Assembly (NCBI GenBank): GCA_963840535.1
Contig: CAWIZJ010000007.1
Location: forward strand, 1 to 64,000
Origin: VAZQ01 sp963840535
Lineage (GTDB): Bacteria; Pseudomonadota; Alphaproteobacteria; Rhizobiales; Xanthobacteraceae
Length of the DNA: 64,000 nt
Direction of reading: 5' to 3'
The notes beneath the pieces were generated by a model, which saw nothing but the letters and a program-made list of their open reading frames with translations, searched no databases and had not been told where the DNA came from. Below, in pieces: positions 51,446 through 59,818 of the stretch. How positions within the stretch are numbered: position 1 is the first letter of the stretch; the number at the start of each line of letters is the position of its first letter. The position numbers and the translations under genes were made by a program.

Positions 51446-53272
51446 GTGGCGGAGAACGGCGGACCAAGCCGACCGGCGGTCAACGGCCGCGCCTATCCGA
51501 TCGAGGATCACAGCTATGACGTGGTCGTGGTCGGCGCCGGCGGCTCGGGGCTGCGCGCCGTCGTCGGCTGCAGCGAGGCCGGCCTCAAGACCGCCTGCCT
51601 CACCAAGGTGTTTCCGACCCGCTCGCACACGGTGGCGGCCCAGGGCGGCATCGCCGCCGCGCTAGGCAACATGGGCGAGGACGACTGGCGCTGGCACATG
51701 TACGACACCGTCAAGGGCGCCGACTGGCTCGGCGACCAGGATGCCATCGAGTATCTCTGCCGCAACGCAGCGGACGCCGTTTACGAGCTGGAGCACTGGG
51801 GCCTGCCGTTCTCGCGGCGCGACGACGGCAAAATCTATCAGCGTCCGTTCGGCGGCATGACCACCCACTTCGGCAAGGGCACCGCGCAGCGCACCTGCGC
51901 CGCCGCCGACCGCACCGGCCATGCCATGCTGCATACGATGTACGGCCAGGCTCTGCGCCACGCTGCCGAGTTCTTCATCGAGTTCTTCGCGATCGACCTG
52001 ATCATGGACGACGCCGGCCGCTGCCGCGGCGTCGTCGCCATCAGGCTCGACGACGGCTCGATCCATCGCTTCCGTGCCCAGATGACCGTTCTCGCCACCG
52101 GCGGCTACGGGCGCGCCTATTTCTCCTGCACCTCCGCCCATACCTGCACCGGTGACGGCAACGCCATGATGCTGCGGGCGGGATTGCCGCTGCAGGACAT
52201 GGAATTCGTGCAGTTCCATCCGACCGGGATCTACGGCGCCGGCTGCCTGATCACCGAGGGCGCGCGCGGCGAGGGTGCCTATCTCGTCAACTCGGAGGGC
52301 GAGCGCTTCATGGAGCGCTATGCCCCTTCCGCCAAGGATCTGGCCTCGCGCGACGTGGTGTCACGCGCCATGACCATCGAGATCCGCGAGGGCCGCGGCG
52401 TCGGCAAGCTGAGAGACCACATCCATCTGCACCTCGATCATCTCGATCCTGCGGTGCTGCACGAGCGCCTGCCCGGCATCTCGGAATCCGCGCGCATCTT
52501 CGCCGGGGTGGACCTGACGCGCGAGCCGATCCCGATCGTGCCGACCGTGCACTACAACATGGGCGGCATCGCCACCAACTATCACGGCGAAGCGCTCACC
52601 AGGAGGAACGGCGAGGACGACGTCGTGGTGCCCGGCCTGATGGCGCTCGGCGAGGCGGCGTGCGTCTCCGTGCACGGCGCCAATCGCCTGGGCTCGAACT
52701 CGTTGATCGATCTGGTGGTGTTCGGGCGCGCGGCGGCGCTGCGCTGTGCCGAGATCCTGCAGCCCGGCGGCACGCACGGCGATCTGCCGAAGGATTCCGC
52801 CGATGTCGCGCTCTCCCGCCTCGACGGGTTCCGCCACGCCGCCGGCGGGACGCCGACCGCGCAGCTGCGGCTCGGGATGCAGAAGGTGATGCAGACCAAC
52901 TGCGCGGTGTTCCGCACCGGCGAGGTGCTCGCCGAAGGCCACGACCTCATTCACGAGGTCTGGCGCGGCGTCTCCGACCTCAGGGTCACCGATCGCTCGC
53001 TGATCTGGAACTCCGACCTGGTCGAGACGCTCGAGCTCGACAACCTGATCGCTCAGGCGGTGGTCACCATGGACTCGGCGGCGAACCGCACCGAGAGCCG
53101 CGGCGCGCACGCGCGCGAGGATTTCCCCGAGCGCGACGACAAGGGCTGGATGAAGCACACGCTCGCCTGGCTCGACGACCGCGGCAAGGTGACCATCGAC
53201 TACCGGCCGGTGCACGCCTACACGCTCACCAACGAGGTCAGCTACATCGAGCCCAAGGCGCGGGTATATTAG
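51446..53272 (+). CDS. sdhA: Succinate dehydrogenase flavoprotein subunit
   Basis: 608 residues, GTG start. FAD fold VVVVGAGGSGLRAVVGC, covalent-FAD His in TRSHTVAAQGGIAAALGN, substrate-side GMTTHFGKGTAQRTCAAADR, PTVHYNMGGI and ANRLGSNSLIDLVVFGR. Oxidises succinate to fumarate. Confidence 0.97.
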   Translation: MAENGGPSRPAVNGRAYPIEDHSYDVVVVGAGGSGLRAVVGCSEAGLKTACLTKVFPTRSHTVAAQGGIAAALGNMGEDDWRWHMYDTVKGADWLGDQDAIEYLCRNAADAVYELEHWGLPFSRRDDGKIYQRPFGGMTTHFGKGTAQRTCAAADRTGHAMLHTMYGQALRHAAEFFIEFFAIDLIMDDAGRCRGVVAIRLDDGSIHRFRAQMTVLATGGYGRAYFSCTSAHTCTGDGNAMMLRAGLPLQDMEFVQFHPTGIYGAGCLITEGARGEGAYLVNSEGERFMERYAPSAKDLASRDVVSRAMTIEIREGRGVGKLRDHIHLHLDHLDPAVLHERLPGISESARIFAGVDLTREPIPIVPTVHYNMGGIATNYHGEALTRRNGEDDVVVPGLMALGEAACVSVHGANRLGSNSLIDLVVFGRAAALRCAEILQPGGTHGDLPKDSADVALSRLDGFRHAAGGTPTAQLRLGMQKVMQTNCAVFRTGEVLAEGHDLIHEVWRGVSDLRVTDRSLIWNSDLVETLELDNLIAQAVVTMDSAANRTESRGAHAREDFPERDDKGWMKHTLAWLDDRGKVTIDYRPVHAYTLTNEVSYIEPKARVY

Positions 53273-53277
53273 TGGAC

Positions 53278-53381
53278 GTCATGGCCGTCCCCGGACTTGT
53301 TCCGTGGATCGTCCCGGCCATCCACGTCTTCATCGAAATGCAAACCAGGACGTGGATGCCCGGCACGAGGCCGGCATGACG
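53278..53381. repeat. Palindromic repeat inside the sdhCDAB operon
   Basis: The sdhA-sdhB gap holds two inverted parts: CGTCATGGCCG and GGCCATCCACGTC near 53278-53333, and GACGTGGATGCCCGGC with CCGGCATGACG near 53349-53381. The ATGCCCGG...CCGGCATGACG arm is a widespread repeat type in Bradyrhizobium relatives as I recall. It can form a long hairpin in the sdh mRNA and ends 12 bp before the sdhB ATG. Confidence 0.8.
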
Positions 53382-53392
53382 GAGCGACCGAG

Positions 53393-54172
53393 ATGGCCCA
53401 ATTCGTCCTTCCCAGGAATTCCCGGGTCACCGAAGGCAAGACCTGGGCCTATCCGACCGGCGCGCAGAACGTGCGCGAATGCCGCATCTATCGCTGGAAT
53501 CCCGACGACGGCGCGAATCCGCGCATGGACACCTATTACGTCGACACCGGCGATTGCGGGCCGATGGTTCTCGATGCGCTGATCTGGATCAAGAACACCA
53601 TCGACCCGACGCTGACGTTCCGCCGCTCCTGCCGCGAGGGCGTGTGCGGCTCCTGCTCCATGAACATCGACGCCACCAATACGCTCGCCTGCACCAAGGC
53701 GATGTCGGACATCAAGGGCGTGGTGAAGGTCTATCCGCTGCCGCACCTGGCGGTGGTGAAGGACCTGGTGCCCGATCTCTCCAATTTCTATGCCCAGCAC
53801 GCCGCGATCGAGCCCTGGCTGCAGACCACCTCGCCCACGCCGCAGAAGGAATGGAGGCAGAGCCACGAGGACCGCCGGAAGCTCGACGGTCTCTACGAGT
53901 GCATCCTGTGCGCGTGCTGCTCGACCGCGTGCCCGAGCTACTGGTGGAACGACGATCGCTTCCTCGGGCCGGCCGCCCTGCTGCAGGCGAGCCGCTGGCT
54001 CAAGGACAGCCGCGACGAGGCCACCGGCGAGCGGCTCGACGATCTCGAGGACCCGTTCCGGCTCTACCGTTGCCACACCATCATGAATTGCGCCAAGGCC
54101 TGCCCGAAGAACCTCAACCCGGCCGAGGCTATCGCCGGGATCAAGCGCATGATGGTGGCGCGGCGGGTGTGA
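53393..54172 (+). CDS. sdhB: Succinate dehydrogenase iron-sulfur subunit
   Basis: 259 residues. [2Fe-2S] cysteines in SCREGVCGSCSMNIDATNTLAC; [4Fe-4S] and [3Fe-4S] sites in CILCACCSTACPSYWWN and CHTIMNCAKACPKNLNPAEA. Separated from sdhA by a 120-bp repeat-bearing gap, unusual for this operon. Confidence 0.97.
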   Translation: MAQFVLPRNSRVTEGKTWAYPTGAQNVRECRIYRWNPDDGANPRMDTYYVDTGDCGPMVLDALIWIKNTIDPTLTFRRSCREGVCGSCSMNIDATNTLACTKAMSDIKGVVKVYPLPHLAVVKDLVPDLSNFYAQHAAIEPWLQTTSPTPQKEWRQSHEDRRKLDGLYECILCACCSTACPSYWWNDDRFLGPAALLQASRWLKDSRDEATGERLDDLEDPFRLYRCHTIMNCAKACPKNLNPAEAIAGIKRMMVARRV

Positions 54173-54248
54173 GCGTCGATCGGCGGTCACAGTAGCGCAA
54201 CCTGAGCGCCGCGTTTGATACGCGGTGCCTAACCCTAAGAGCAGTGCT

Positions 54249-54767
54249 TCAGCGATGTGGCGGCAATTGCAGACCTCGTTCCTTGCGCACTTCATCGCAT
54301 CGCGTGAAAAGGTTCTGGCAAAGGGAGCGGCCGAGGTGAGGTATCAATCGACACGTTGGCTCGAGACGGACGCGAGCAATTAGCTCCTGTGGCGACATGT
54401 CGGACGCTTGCGGCCAGTACAGGTTCGCATCCTCCATCGTCGACGCTCCAAAGACGACGGTATCGACTTCTGCCCAAATGCACGCTGACATGCACATCGG
54501 GCAAGGCTCGCATGTACTGTACAGGGTGCAGCCGCGAAGAGAGAGAGATTGAAGTTCTCTAGCCGCATCGCGGATGGCGTTGATTTCCGCATGATTGGTC
54601 GGGTCGCACATCTTCAAGACGGTGTCATAGGCCTGGGCGACCAGGACACCGCTTCGTTCATCGTAAATTGCGGAGCCGAACGGTGATGGGAATTCAGTCT
54701 TGAAGGATGATGCGGTGAAATCTACAAGCGCCTTCATCCGTTCCCGGTGTTCATCGCTAGCGATCAT
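54249..54767 (-). CDS. Nucleoside/guanine deaminase-like zinc deaminase
   Basis: 172 residues from the ATG at 54767 with GAGGA upstream (another ATG lies at 54839). Cytidine-deaminase fold: zinc and catalytic residues in THAE-type CDPTNHAEINAIRDAA and STCEPCPMCMSACIWAEVD. Also SPFGSAIYDERSGVLVA. Guanine deaminase or a tRNA/nucleoside deaminase relative. Codon use is less GC-rich than neighbours, hinting at transfer. Confidence 0.85.
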   Translation of the reverse strand: MIASDEHRERMKALVDFTASSFKTEFPSPFGSAIYDERSGVLVAQAYDTVLKMCDPTNHAEINAIRDAARELQSLSLRGCTLYSTCEPCPMCMSACIWAEVDTVVFGASTMEDANLYWPQASDMSPQELIARVRLEPTCRLIPHLGRSLCQNLFTRCDEVRKERGLQLPPHR

Positions 54768-54936
54768 TGATATCCTCGGCTCGTTCAGGGGGGCCTCGGC
54801 CGCCGGCGAGTCGCCGGGGTTAATAGTCAATATTAGCATTGGCGAGGTCTCCGAATTAGCGAGGTCTCCGACCCGCCGATGGTTCTCGATGCACTCAACC
54901 CGCATTCAACCAACCAGTGCCGTGTCGGGGGGAACC

Positions 54937-55077
54937 ATGCCGAAGCCGATCCGCCGGGTGGTGACCGGCCACGACGCTGCCGGCCGGTCCGTATTCGTCA
55001 TGGATGGGCCGGCGCCGCACGTCTACAGCCGCCGGCCGGCAGCGCCGTCGTCACCGAGTTGTGGGAGACGCATATAC
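54937..55077 (+). pseudogene. N-terminal remnant of a cupin protein
   Basis: MPKPIRRVVTGHDAAGRSVF then VMDGPAPHVYSR and, one base shifted near 55033, PAGSAVVTELWETH. This is the start of a cupin of the same family as the gene at 55149, but it ends after about 48 residues, with no cupin barrel. GGGGGAACC precedes its ATG. Probably what remains of a tandem paralogue after deletion. Confidence 0.7.
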
Positions 55078-55148
55078 GTTGGCATGAGCAAGGACGCTGG
55101 CGTCGCCGGGGCCAGCCCGGCCGCGACGTCCGAAGGAGGAAATGCAAC

Positions 55149-55685
55149 ATGGCCTTGAGCGCCGACGTTCGCCGCGTGGTCACCACCATCGACGGTAACG
55201 ACAAGGCGGTGGTGCTGTTCGACGGCGCCAACCCGCACAGGAAGGTACGCCCGCACGCGCAGACCGTGTCACGCCTGTTGTGGGCGACGGATCAGGCGCC
55301 GGCCGATCTCTCGGGCGCCAAGGACCGAGCCGCAATCGACATCGGCATCATGCCGCCGCGCGGCGGCACGGTGTTTCGTATCGTCGACTTTCCGCCGGAG
55401 ACCGCGGAGACGCGCAACCTGGATCCCAACACCATGCATCACAGCCTGGGCGACGGCGTCCCCAAGCGGGGCCTGCCGCCGCGCCACCCCTCCATGCACC
55501 GAACCCGCACCGTGGACTACGCCATCGTCATGGCCGGCGAGATCGACATGCTGCTCGATGATTCCGAGATTCATCTGAAGGCGGGCGACGTGCTGGTGCA
55601 GCAAGGCACCAATCACGCGTGGGTCAATCGCGGCAGCGAGCCCTGCCGCATCGCCTTCATCCTGGTCGATGCCGAGGAGCCCTGA
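55149..55685 (+). CDS. Cupin-domain protein
   Basis: 178 residues from the ATG at 55149, preceded by GGAGGAAAT. The barrel motif is in the second half: HRTRTVDYAIVMAGEIDMLL and HLKAGDVLVQQGTNHAWVNR, with metal-binding His. It opens DVRRVVTTIDGNDKAVVLFD, as does the remnant upstream. Cupins of this kind often sit in aromatic or sugar-acid catabolism; no substrate evident. Confidence 0.85.
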   Translation: MALSADVRRVVTTIDGNDKAVVLFDGANPHRKVRPHAQTVSRLLWATDQAPADLSGAKDRAAIDIGIMPPRGGTVFRIVDFPPETAETRNLDPNTMHHSLGDGVPKRGLPPRHPSMHRTRTVDYAIVMAGEIDMLLDDSEIHLKAGDVLVQQGTNHAWVNRGSEPCRIAFILVDAEEP

Positions 55686-56462
55686 GCGCAACTCGCGAAT
55701 GCCGCCCGCGCGGCGCCCGGCGAAGGCCCGTGGCTGCCCCGGCTCCGGCATGGATCCCTCAATCACGAGACACGACGCGCCGCGTTTCCGTTGGGTCGAG
55801 CTCTTGCGAGACCCAACAACAAAGCGGTGACTACGCTTTCCGCGCCTCGGTCACCATATGCATTTTATTGTTGACTACATATTGCGATGGCGCTAGGAAG
55901 CGCCCACCTCGCTCACGAGGGCCGTTTTCTAGAGGCGATCCTGAAGGCGGAGCGAGATTGGCGTCCCGCGGCTGCGGCTCGCAACCGAAGGCTCGGGAGG
56001 TGCGGAAGCCGACCGCCGGGCACTACGACCCGGCCGCGAGGAGCTCGCTGCACGGTCTCCCGGAGGACAATGCCGGGGTCGGAAGCGCGGATCCGCATCG
56101 CAAGAGTGCCAAGGTGGAGCGCCGGGAGGCGCGGCGTCCTGCGCACGGGACGCAAAGGGCGCTTCGCAAGCGCCCGGCGTGCCGCGTCATGGCACGCCCG
56201 CCGGATGCCGCTGCATCCGGGCGCCTGGCGGCGCTCCGCCGCCCCTCCTGATCGGGGGGATGAAGAACACGATCAACACCCGGGCGCGCCGCGCCGCGGG
56301 AACGAGAAATGCTGTCCCAGATCTGCAGGGACAGCGGGCTTTTTGACATCGTGAAAGTTATGGAGAGCAATTCGTGTCCCGGGCGAGCGCAGCGAGACCG
56401 GGACCCCGCGCATTTGTCGCGACGCTCATTGTTGGCAGATGCTCGCCGCGTGGCCCCTGGAA
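55686..56462. other. Long intergenic region without a credible gene
   Basis: About 780 bases. The first 200 are of ordinary composition with an AT-rich patch (55850-55885). From about 55910 to 56250 the sequence is GC-rich and simple in style, with frames on both strands but none with a family I know. A hairpin GTCCCGG/CCGGGAC sits at 56376-56404, like the arms of the long CTAGTG repeats. Confidence 0.5.
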
Positions 56463-56499
56463 TCCCGGCTCTCGCGCGCAAGAGCGCGCTCGGCCGGGA
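56463..56499. terminator. Strong hairpin just downstream of the SnoaL-like gene
   Basis: TCCCGGC (56463-56469) pairs with GCCGGGA (56493-56499), with CTCGCGC/GCGCGCT-type pairing inside around GCAA. It lies 15 bp past the stop of the minus-strand SnoaL-like gene. It may act as terminator or be another palindromic repeat. Confidence 0.5.
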
Positions 56500-56514
56500 A
56501 ACGGGCAGGTCGTG

Positions 56515-57036
56515 TCACTTCGTCAGCGCCCCCCGCAGGATCCTGCGCGCCGGCTCGCTGCCGTCGAGTTGCCGCGTGCTGCGGTGCTTGAACCTCCAGC
56601 CCTGCGGCGTGCGCACGAGCTCCCAGCGGTTCGCAGTCATGCGGTGGATGCGGAAGCCCCTGCCGCTGCCGTGGTTGGGGACCTCGACCGGATCGCCCTG
56701 CGTCTGCGGCACCAGGATCTGCAGATAGGACGTGACCACGGCGGTATCGCCGTCGATCGCGACATGAGGCAACCCGGTGAAATGGGCGAGGCCGCCCGCG
56801 ATTGCCGCCTGGTGCTCCGGGCTCATCACCTGGTTTGCCAGCGCGTCGCGGCCGCGCGGGCTCGAAAGCATCCCGCCGCGATCGAACACCCCGTCCTCGA
56901 CCCAGCAGGCGGCGATATGGTCCTTGCCGGCGGTATCGGCGCTGGGCGGATGGCTGGCGATCAGATTGTAGATCTCGAGCCGATCCTCGATGACGCGGAT
57001 ACGGTCTTCCAGGCTGCGATTGGCTGCTGCGGTCAT
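56515..57036 (-). CDS. SnoaL/NTF2-like small protein
   Basis: 173 residues. The alpha+beta barrel of the nuclear-transport-factor-2 group: SLEDRIRVIEDRLEIYNLIA, HIAACWVEDGVFDRGGML, GLAHFTGLPHVAIDGDTAVV and RWELVRTPQGWRFKHR. Enzymes with this fold are cyclases, isomerases or dehydratases, or only bind small molecules. It follows the MetE-like gene by 47 bp on the same strand. Confidence 0.8.
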   Translation of the reverse strand: MTAAANRSLEDRIRVIEDRLEIYNLIASHPPSADTAGKDHIAACWVEDGVFDRGGMLSSPRGRDALANQVMSPEHQAAIAGGLAHFTGLPHVAIDGDTAVVTSYLQILVPQTQGDPVEVPNHGSGRGFRIHRMTANRWELVRTPQGWRFKHRSTRQLDGSEPARRILRGALTK

Positions 57037-57083
57037 GCTCGGCTCCGTTTAATTGGTATGGTGGGCAAAATCGCGCGGCGCCT

Positions 57084-58211
57084 TTACCCATGTCCCCACA
57101 CTTCGCGCGCTGTCTCGACCACCAGGGTGAGCTTGGCGATCTCGCCGGAGATATCCATGGTGTTGCCGCCGATGCCGCTGGAGAAACCGCATTGCGGGGA
57201 GAGCGCCAGTTGCTCCAGCGGTGCATGCCTGCCGGCCGCCTCGATGCGGCGCTTGAGCTCGTCCTTGCTCTCGAGCTCGCCGCTCTTGGTGGTGACTAGG
57301 CCGAGCACGGCAATCTTGCCCTTGGGGAGGAACCGCAGCGGCTCGAAGCCGCCGGCGCGGGCGCTGTCGTATTCCAGGAAATAGCCGTCGACGCCGATAT
57401 CGTTGAACAGGAGCTCCGCGATCGGCTCGTAGCCGCCCTCCGCCACCCAGGCGCCGGCGAAGTTGCCGCGGCACAGATGCATGCACACCGTCATGTCCTG
57501 CGGGCGATCCCTGATGGTGTCGTTGAGGAGCCTGGCATAGGTCCGCGGCAGCGTGCCGGGGTCTTCGCCGATATTGGCCACCTGGCGGCGCAGCTCCGGA
57601 TCGCAGAGATAGGCGAGGTTGACCTCGTCGATCTGCAGGTAGCGGCAGCCGGCCTGCGCGAGGTCGGCGATCTCCTCGCGGTAGAGGCGCGCGAGATCGT
57701 CGTAGAACGCGGCGATGTCGGGATAGGCATCGGTATCGATCGCCTCGCGTCCGCCGCGAAAATGCATCACGGTGGGCGAGGGGATCGTGATCTTGGGCGT
57801 TGCGCGCGCGATCGATGCCAGGAACCGGAAGTCGTCGACGAAGATGCCGCCACCCTCCGGCCGCGCCAGCCTGCCGGTGACCTGCATGGTGGGCGGGCTG
57901 TGCACGCGCTCGCCCTCCGCGGTATGAAACCTGACCGAGAGCCTGGACGGTATCATCTGCACGTTGCCGAACTTCAGCATGAAGTCCCGGTGCCAGGAGT
58001 GGCGGTTGTACTCGCCGTCGGTCACCAGCTCGAGCCCGATCTCCTCCTGCATGCGCACCACGTCGCGGATGGCCGTCTGTTGGATGCGCATGAGCTCGGC
58101 GTCCGATATCTCCTTCTTCTCGGCCTGCTCGCGCGCCTTGATCAGCGCGTCGGGTCGGATCAGGCTGCCGACATGGTCGGCGCGAAAGGGAGGCTTGGTC
58201 CGTTCCTGCAT
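57084..58211 (-). CDS. MetE C-terminal-like protein (cobalamin-independent methionine synthase family)
   Basis: 375 residues from the ATG at 58211. TIM-barrel UroD/MetE fold: FRADHVGSLIRPDALIKARE, ELVTDGEYNRHSWHRDF, QIDEVNLAYLCDPELRR, and zinc ligands HxC in CMHLCRGNFAG with a later Cys in LSPQCGFSSGIGGN. Only the catalytic half of MetE is present, as in MetE-like core enzymes that use other methyl donors. Donor unknown. Confidence 0.82.
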   Translation of the reverse strand: MQERTKPPFRADHVGSLIRPDALIKAREQAEKKEISDAELMRIQQTAIRDVVRMQEEIGLELVTDGEYNRHSWHRDFMLKFGNVQMIPSRLSVRFHTAEGERVHSPPTMQVTGRLARPEGGGIFVDDFRFLASIARATPKITIPSPTVMHFRGGREAIDTDAYPDIAAFYDDLARLYREEIADLAQAGCRYLQIDEVNLAYLCDPELRRQVANIGEDPGTLPRTYARLLNDTIRDRPQDMTVCMHLCRGNFAGAWVAEGGYEPIAELLFNDIGVDGYFLEYDSARAGGFEPLRFLPKGKIAVLGLVTTKSGELESKDELKRRIEAAGRHAPLEQLALSPQCGFSSGIGGNTMDISGEIAKLTLVVETAREVWGHG

Positions 58212-58363
58212 GTGATCTCCGGGGCGATCGCTGCGTGAGCCTATCACACCACGCACGACCTCCGGCATGCGTCCGGTGTAGACTGGCGTCGGTGCGTTCA
58301 CATGTCAGCCGCCGGGTGCAACGGCTCGGCCAGCGACGAAACGATGGTCACGGAGGAAATGCC

Positions 58364-59335
58364 ATGAAGGCCGGTGTCGCCAGCGAGAACGGACTGGTCG
58401 TGCGCGACGTCCCGCAGCCGCGGCCCAAGCCGAACGAGGTGCTGGTGAAGGTCCGCGCGGCAGCGCTCAACCGCGCCGATCTGACCACCGCACGCGGTCA
58501 GCCGCACGGCAGCCACGCCGGCGTCGGCGCGCCTGTCGGCCTCGAATGGGCGGGCGAGGTGGCGGAGACCGGCAGCGAGGTGCAGGGCGGCTTCAAGCCC
58601 GGCGACCGCGTCATGTGCTCGGGCAGCGGCGGCTATGCGGAATATGCGGTGAGCGACTGGGGGCGCGTCAACGCGATGCCGTCGGGCATGAGCTTCGATG
58701 CAGCGGCGACGCTCCCGGTTTCGCTGATCACGCTGCACAACGCGCTGGTCAGCGCCGGCCGATTGCAGGTGGGCGAGAGCGTGATGATCCAGGGAGCGAG
58801 CTCCGGCGTCGGGCTGATGGGCCTGCAGATCGCCAAGCTCATGGGTGCGGGCATCGTCATCGGCACGTCGACCGACGACGCGCGGCGTGCGCGCCTGCAG
58901 GAGTTCGGGGCCGACCTCGCCGTGGATACCCGCGACGGCGGCTGGCCCGACCGCGTGCTCGAGGCCACCGCCGGCAAGGGCGTCAATCTCGTGGTCGACA
59001 TGCTGTCGGGGCAGGTGGTCGCCCAGGCCATGAAAGCGATGGCGTTGCTCGGACGCATCGTCAATGTCGGCCGTCTCGCCGGCACCAGGGCCGAGCTCGA
59101 TTTCGACCTGCATGCGCTCAAGCGCATCGACTATATCGGGGTGACCTTCCGCACCCGGACCCTCGACGAGGTGCGCGAGATCAACCGCCGCATGCGCGCC
59201 GATCTCTGGGGCGCGGTGACCGCGGGCAGGCTCGCGCTGCCGATCGACCGCCGCTTTCCGCTCGACCAGGCGCCCGAAGCGCAGGCGCACATGCGCGCCA
59301 ACCGGCATTTCGGAAAGATCGTGCTGACGATGTGA
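58364..59335 (+). CDS. Zinc-free MDR-family NADPH:quinone oxidoreductase
   Basis: 323 residues; GGAGGAA precedes the ATG. GroES-like N-half (VRAAALNRADLTTARGQPHG, GLEWAGEVAETGSEV, KPGDRVMCSGSGGYAEY) and Rossmann half (QGASSGVGLMGLQIAKLMGA, GKGVNLVVDMLSG). No catalytic-zinc cysteines. Likely reduces quinones or enones. Confidence 0.9.
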   Translation: MKAGVASENGLVVRDVPQPRPKPNEVLVKVRAAALNRADLTTARGQPHGSHAGVGAPVGLEWAGEVAETGSEVQGGFKPGDRVMCSGSGGYAEYAVSDWGRVNAMPSGMSFDAAATLPVSLITLHNALVSAGRLQVGESVMIQGASSGVGLMGLQIAKLMGAGIVIGTSTDDARRARLQEFGADLAVDTRDGGWPDRVLEATAGKGVNLVVDMLSGQVVAQAMKAMALLGRIVNVGRLAGTRAELDFDLHALKRIDYIGVTFRTRTLDEVREINRRMRADLWGAVTAGRLALPIDRRFPLDQAPEAQAHMRANRHFGKIVLTM

Positions 59336-59370
59336 CGCGCGCAGGCGCAATGGCGCTACCTGCCGGTGCG

Positions 59371-59595
59371 TCAGCGCTTCCTGATCCGGAACACCAGCAC
59401 GCCGCCGTCGTGCGAGCTGGCCTCGAGCCGGTCGCCGGTCTGGTTGAGCAGGTTCGGGATATCGATCGCGGTGAGCGGATCGGTGCATTCGGCAATCAAC
59501 AGGTCGCCGGGCGCGAGCGCCGTCAACGCCTTGCGCGCGCGCAACGCGGGGAGGGGACACTTGAGTCCGCGCAAGTTGATGGTCTTCTCGGCCAT
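59371..59595 (-). CDS. tusA: TusA-family sulfur-carrier protein
   Basis: 74 residues: INLRGLKCPLPALRARKAL carries the CPxP Cys that holds persulfide; GDLLIAECTDPLTAIDIPNL follows. TusA proteins move sulfur for tRNA thiolation, molybdenum-cofactor synthesis or sulfur oxidation. Its ATG is 7 bp from a CTAGTG repeat, whose CTAG end with the next bases forms the only purine-rich stretch (TAGGGAT) in the place of a Shine-Dalgarno. The next genes rightwards are MoeA-like. Confidence 0.9.
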   Translation of the reverse strand: MAEKTINLRGLKCPLPALRARKALTALAPGDLLIAECTDPLTAIDIPNLLNQTGDRLEASSHDGGVLVFRIRKR

Positions 59596-59602
59596 TTGAT
59601 CC

Positions 59603-59679
59603 CTAGTGCCCCGAACCCGGGGTTCGCACAACTGTGCCGCAAATCCGATTGCGAACTTCGGGTTCAAAAGGGGCACTAG
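59603..59679. repeat. CTAGTG-bounded palindromic repeat, short type, copy B
   Basis: 77 bp, CTAGTGCCCC to GGGGCACTAG, sister of 39499-39575 with only a few changes and the same AATCATAGAG after it. It lies directly upstream of tusA. Confidence 0.9.
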
Positions 59680-59692
59680 AATCATAGAGTTG

Positions 59693-59767
59693 CTAGTGTC
59701 CCTTTGATTCCGAAGTTCGCTCAGAGTGTGCCGTGAGTGCTGGCGAACTTCGGAATCGGGACACTAG
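59693..59767. repeat. CTAGTG-bounded palindromic repeat, short type, variant C
   Basis: 75 bp, CTAGTGTCCC to GGGACACTAG, with inner arms GATTCCGAAGTTCGC and GCGAACTTCGGAATC. Ends like the other copies but with a different loop. It lies 13 bp from copy B, so two units share this gap. Confidence 0.88.
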
Positions 59768-59818
59768 CGAAGGTGTGCCGCTTTCGCAGGCCGGCGCAAT
59801 ATAATACTGACGCAGGCG

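Noticed and set aside
55887..56354. Open frames in the long gap before the SnoaL-like gene
   Set aside because: Both strands are open with Arg/Pro/Gly-rich products and no recognisable family; more like GC-rich non-coding or repeat DNA.
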